Of a stretch of 7,542 nt of DNA, positions 5,426-7,542 are shown one piece after another. This stretch comes from Verrucomicrobiota bacterium. Lineage in GTDB: Bacteria; Verrucomicrobiota; Kiritimatiellia; CAIQIC01; Lenti-01. The translations under genes and the position numbers were made by a program. Within the stretch, counting starts at the first letter, position 1. Each line of letters begins with the position of its first letter. Where the stretch lies: positions 1 to 7,542 of the forward strand of contig DMJA01000010.1 in assembly GCA_003451935.1 (NCBI GenBank), given 5' to 3'. The notes beneath the pieces are model-generated. The model had not been told where the DNA came from. It saw only the letters and a list, made by a program, of their open reading frames with translations, and made no database searches.

Positions 5426-6604
5426 TCAGGCTGCCTGTCGCGGGAACCAGTGCTGCGTGCGGGTGCAGATTCGCACAAGCCAGAGCATGACGGGCACTTC
5501 GATGAGGACGCCCACCACGGTGGCCAGCGCCGCGCCCGAGTTGAGGCCGAAGAGCATGGTGGCGGTGGCGATCGCGACCTCGAAGTGGTTGGAGGCGCCG
5601 ATCATGGCGGCCGGCGCGGCGTCGGCGTAGGACAGCTTCAGCACGCGGGCGGCGGCATAGCCCATCCAGAAGATCAGCATGGTCTGGAGGAACAGGGGAA
5701 TCGCGATCCACAGGATGGTCAGCGGCTTGGACAGGATGACCTCGCCCTTGAAGCTGAAGAGGAGAACGAGCGTCGTCAGCAGGGCGATAATCGTGACGGG
5801 CGTGAGCATGTGCAGGAATTTCTCCTTGAACCAGGCCTCGCCCTTGGCGGCGAGGATCCATTTGCGGGAGAAGTAGCCGGCGACGAGCGGCAGGGCCACG
5901 TAGATGGCGATGGAAAGCAGCAGGGCCTGCCACGGAACAGGGAGGCGGCCAACGCCCAACAGGAAGCCGCCGAGCACGCCGTAGAGCAGCAGCATCGTGA
6001 GCGAATTGATGGCCACCATGATGAGGGTCAGTCCGTCGTTGCCGCGGGCCAGATAGCCCCACACCAGCACCATGGCGGTGCAGGGCGCGATGCCCAGCAG
6101 GATGCAGCCGGCCAGATAGCTTCGCCAGAGGGGGACCTGCAGCATCTTGACGCCTTCGACGAGGACCACGGTGCCCGCGCCGTGACCCGCGCCCGCCGCC
6201 AGATCCAATCCGAACGGCATCTTGACGAGGTCCACCGCATCGGGACCGATGAACGCCCTGAAGACGAACCCGAGGAAGAAATAGGCGATGCCGAACATGG
6301 TGAACGGCTTGATGGCCCAGTTGACGAACAGCGTCAGCCACACCGGCTTGCCGCTCTTGCCGGCTTTGATGACGGAGGCGAAGTCGATCTTCACCATGAT
6401 GGGATACATCATGAAGAACAGGCACACGGCGATGGGGATGGAGACCACCGGCGCGCCGTTGACGTAAATGGCCATGCCGTCGAGGGTCTTGGCCAGATTG
6501 GGCGCGAGCTTCCCGAGGAGGATGCCCCCGGCGATGCATAGCGCGACCCAGATGGTCAGGTAGCGCTCGAAAGGATTCGTGAGTTTACGTCGGATCTCGT
6601 TCAT
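5426..6604 (-). CDS. acr3: ACR3-family arsenite efflux permease
   Basis: Predicted 392-aa inner-membrane protein with about ten membrane segments that exports arsenite from the cytoplasm. Family marks seen are IPIAVCLFFMMYPIMVKIDF (57-75), NWAIKPFTM (95-103), the fourth-segment motif GIAPCTAMVLVW with C175, and the GASNHFEVAIA motif with E342; the Cys and Glu correspond to the two residues known to be essential in ACR3 proteins. About 30 extra residues, glycine-rich (GAGHGAG) and centred on 120-155, lie between NWAIKPFTM and the C175 segment compared with compact ACR3 members. The start at 6604 forms an ATGA overlap with the arsM stop; the longer frame to 6679 would overlap arsM deeply and adds a charged, non-membrane leader. 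There is no strong ribosome-binding site, in keeping with coupling to arsM translation. It is the resistance pump of the operon. Confidence 0.96.
   Translation of the reverse strand: MNEIRRKLTNPFERYLTIWVALCIAGGILLGKLAPNLAKTLDGMAIYVNGAPVVSIPIAVCLFFMMYPIMVKIDFASVIKAGKSGKPVWLTLFVNWAIKPFTMFGIAYFFLGFVFRAFIGPDAVDLVKMPFGLDLAAGAGHGAGTVVLVEGVKMLQVPLWRSYLAGCILLGIAPCTAMVLVWGYLARGNDGLTLIMVAINSLTMLLLYGVLGGFLLGVGRLPVPWQALLLSIAIYVALPLVAGYFSRKWILAAKGEAWFKEKFLHMLTPVTIIALLTTLVLLFSFKGEVILSKPLTILWIAIPLFLQTMLIFWMGYAAARVLKLSYADAAPAAMIGASNHFEVAIATATMLFGLNSGAALATVVGVLIEVPVMLWLVRICTRTQHWFPRQAA
6601..6604 (-). promoter_or_regulatory. ATGA stop/start overlap coupling arsM and acr3
   Basis: The arsM stop TGA (6601-6603) and the acr3 start ATG (6602-6604) share bases as ATGA. 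Only a poor GGCGG precedes it, so ribosomes finishing arsM probably reinitiate on acr3. Confidence 0.8.
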
Positions 6605-7392
6605 GGCTTGCCGCCATTTTTCACGGCCTCGATGGTGGCTGAACGGATATATTTCTCCGCGCCGCTGCCTGGGAACCAATCCTTGATGAAGGTTTTGCTC
6701 TGCTCGTTCACGCGGATGCGGATTTTGGAAAATCCAGTTTTCTTCAGCATCCGCTTTGTCTGGGAAACAGAGGCGGAGCCGGCGATGCAGCCGCTGTGGG
6801 CCTGGAGGTTTTTCTTTACCTTGGCCGGAATAGGCGCAATGGCCACGACGTCGGAGATGGCCAGCCGTCCGCCGGGTTTCAGGACGCGGAAGGCGTCGGC
6901 GAACACCTGCGACTTGTCGGGCGACAGGTTGATGACGCAGTTGGAGAGTATGACGTCCGCCGTTGCGTTCGCGACGGGCAGATGCTCGATCTCGCCGAGG
7001 CGGAAATCGACATTCTTGATTTTGCCCTTGGCCGCGTTTCCGCGCGCCTTGTGGACCATCTCAGGCGTCATGTCCACGCCAATGACGCGGCCATTCTTGC
7101 CGACGCGGCGCGCGGCGAGAAAGCAGTCGAACCCTCCCCCGCATCCCAGATCGACCACGGTTTCTCCGGGCTGGAGCGCCGCGATGGCCTGCGGATTCCC
7201 GCAGCCCAAGCCCATGTTCGCCCCTTCGGGAGCGGCGGCGAGTTCTTCCCTCGAATAGCCGATCTGGACCGAAGTGTCGGGGTTGAGCAAGGCGTCGGGC
7301 TGGCAGCAGCCGCACGATCCGCCCGATTTCGCTATGCCCGCATATCGGTCGCGGACATGTTGGCGAATGTGGTCGTTGTTAGATTTGGTCAT
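6601..7392 (-). CDS. arsM: Arsenite S-adenosylmethionine methyltransferase
   Basis: Predicted 263-aa cytoplasmic enzyme that transfers methyl groups from S-adenosylmethionine to arsenite. The Rossmann-fold SAM motif is VVDLGCGGGFD (79-89), followed by VIGVDMTPEMV (103-113) and the post-motif LKPGGRLAISD (171-181). The three arsenite-binding cysteines are seen at C64 (GLGCGNP), C152 (SNCVINLSPDK) and C202 (SGCIAGS); the 50-residue gap between the last two equals that in characterised ArsM and AS3MT proteins. An N-terminal cysteine cluster, GGSCGCC (C27, C29, C30), is in the place of the fourth, disulfide-forming cysteine. Length is usual for bacterial ArsM. GGAG lies 9 nt before the ATG. It is the first gene of the unit seen here and overlaps acr3 by 4 nt. 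Methylation can give volatile or more toxic trivalent species depending on oxygen, so it may be detoxifying or antibiotic-like. Confidence 0.96.
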   Translation of the reverse strand: MTKSNNDHIRQHVRDRYAGIAKSGGSCGCCQPDALLNPDTSVQIGYSREELAAAPEGANMGLGCGNPQAIAALQPGETVVDLGCGGGFDCFLAARRVGKNGRVIGVDMTPEMVHKARGNAAKGKIKNVDFRLGEIEHLPVANATADVILSNCVINLSPDKSQVFADAFRVLKPGGRLAISDVVAIAPIPAKVKKNLQAHSGCIAGSASVSQTKRMLKKTGFSKIRIRVNEQSKTFIKDWFPGSGAEKYIRSATIEAVKNGGKP

Positions 7393-7401
7393 GGGCTATG
7401 G

Positions 7402-7405
7402 CTCC
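7402..7405 (-). promoter_or_regulatory. Ribosome-binding site of arsM
   Basis: GGAG on the minus strand, 9 nt before the ATG at 7392, supports this start. I found no clear -35/-10 pair or ArsR-type operator between here and the window end. Confidence 0.6.
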
Positions 7406-7423
7406 GGTTGGTTTTGGTTCTTG

Positions 7424-7486
7424 AGGTAGGACGAGGCGTCCCCGCCGAGCCGGGATCTCGGCTCACCCGGAGGGTTCGCCCTACCT
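7424..7486. repeat. Palindromic repeat unit upstream of arsM
   Basis: A 63-bp unit with outer arms AGGTAGG (7424-7430) and CCTACCT (7480-7486), extended by a few more pairs, and an inner 6-bp hairpin GCCGAG/CTCGGC (7444-7449 and 7457-7462; GAGCCG/CGGCTC is an alternative pairing). The two-level fold and GC-rich inner part resemble REP-type interspersed palindromes. It sits in the arsM 5' region, about 30 nt before the start codon, so it would be in the leader RNA if the promoter is further upstream. Confidence 0.6.
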
Positions 7487-7514
7487 AAAGCCAATGGGGT
7501 TTCGATGGCTGTTG

Positions 7515-7542
7515 GGTAGGGCGAGGCATCCCTGCCGAGCCG
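7515..7542. repeat. Second, partial copy of the same repeat
   Basis: These 28 bases match 7425-7452 at 25 of 28 positions, in the same orientation and 90 bp further on, then run off the window. A small AGCCA/TGGCT pairing (7489-7493 and 7506-7510) lies between the copies. The second copy shows that the unit is a repeat and not a one-off hairpin. Confidence 0.65.

Noticed and set aside
4725..6539. A 604-codon minus frame that would fuse the CcdA-like protein to an N-terminal extension
   Set aside because: The upstream part is the out-of-frame reading of acr3 (Arg/His/Gly-rich); the CcdA domain begins at the ATG at 5423, just after the acr3 stop.
5450..6541. Plus-strand open frame of 363 codons opposite acr3
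   Set aside because: It is an antisense shadow of acr3 with the same biased, hydrophilic composition and no family resemblance.
7393..7542. CRISPR-like array
   Set aside because: There are only two imperfect copies, of a self-complementary unit, with no regular spacers and no cas genes.

Overview
The window is GC-rich bacterial DNA that is almost fully coded on the minus strand. It reads, in transcription order from right to left, as an arsenic detoxification operon followed by a run of phosphate-transport genes. Genes have recognisable Shine-Dalgarno sequences (AAGGAG, GGGAGG, GGAG). Short palindromic repeats upstream of the first gene resemble interspersed repeats of large, GC-rich environmental genomes. 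The lineage cannot be fixed from sequence alone; a PVC-group (Verrucomicrobiota/Kiritimatiellota-like) or other environmental Gram-negative is a guess.

Right part (about 4725-7392): arsM (arsenite S-adenosylmethionine methyltransferase), acr3 (arsenite efflux permease) and a CcdA-type thiol-disulfide membrane protein. They are tightly packed: arsM and acr3 share an ATGA stop/start, and acr3 and the ccdA-like gene are 2 nt apart. This is one translationally coupled arsenic unit. No ArsR gene or operator is visible; upstream of arsM (7393-7542) lies a palindromic repeat with a second partial copy running off the edge.

Left part (1-4600): three consecutive genes of the Na+/phosphate cotransporter (Na_Pi_cotrans, NptA/SLC34-like) family, the third cut by the window edge. 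The second is an ordinary transporter-PhoU protein of 582 aa. The first is unusual: a predicted 859-aa protein with a signal peptide, a complete PstS-type periplasmic binding domain, the sodium/phosphate transporter core and a C-terminal PhoU domain, all in one chain. This would be a binding-protein-fused secondary transporter with its own cytoplasmic PhoU module, and it is the most interesting object here.

How they may work together (inference): arsenate enters cells through phosphate carriers, so phosphate uptake beside arsenite methylation and efflux suggests a locus that acquires phosphate under arsenic stress, or that handles arsenate itself. The intergenic regions between the transporter genes share a hairpin followed by a CGGGGATT-type sequence, so the gene and its flank were probably duplicated together.
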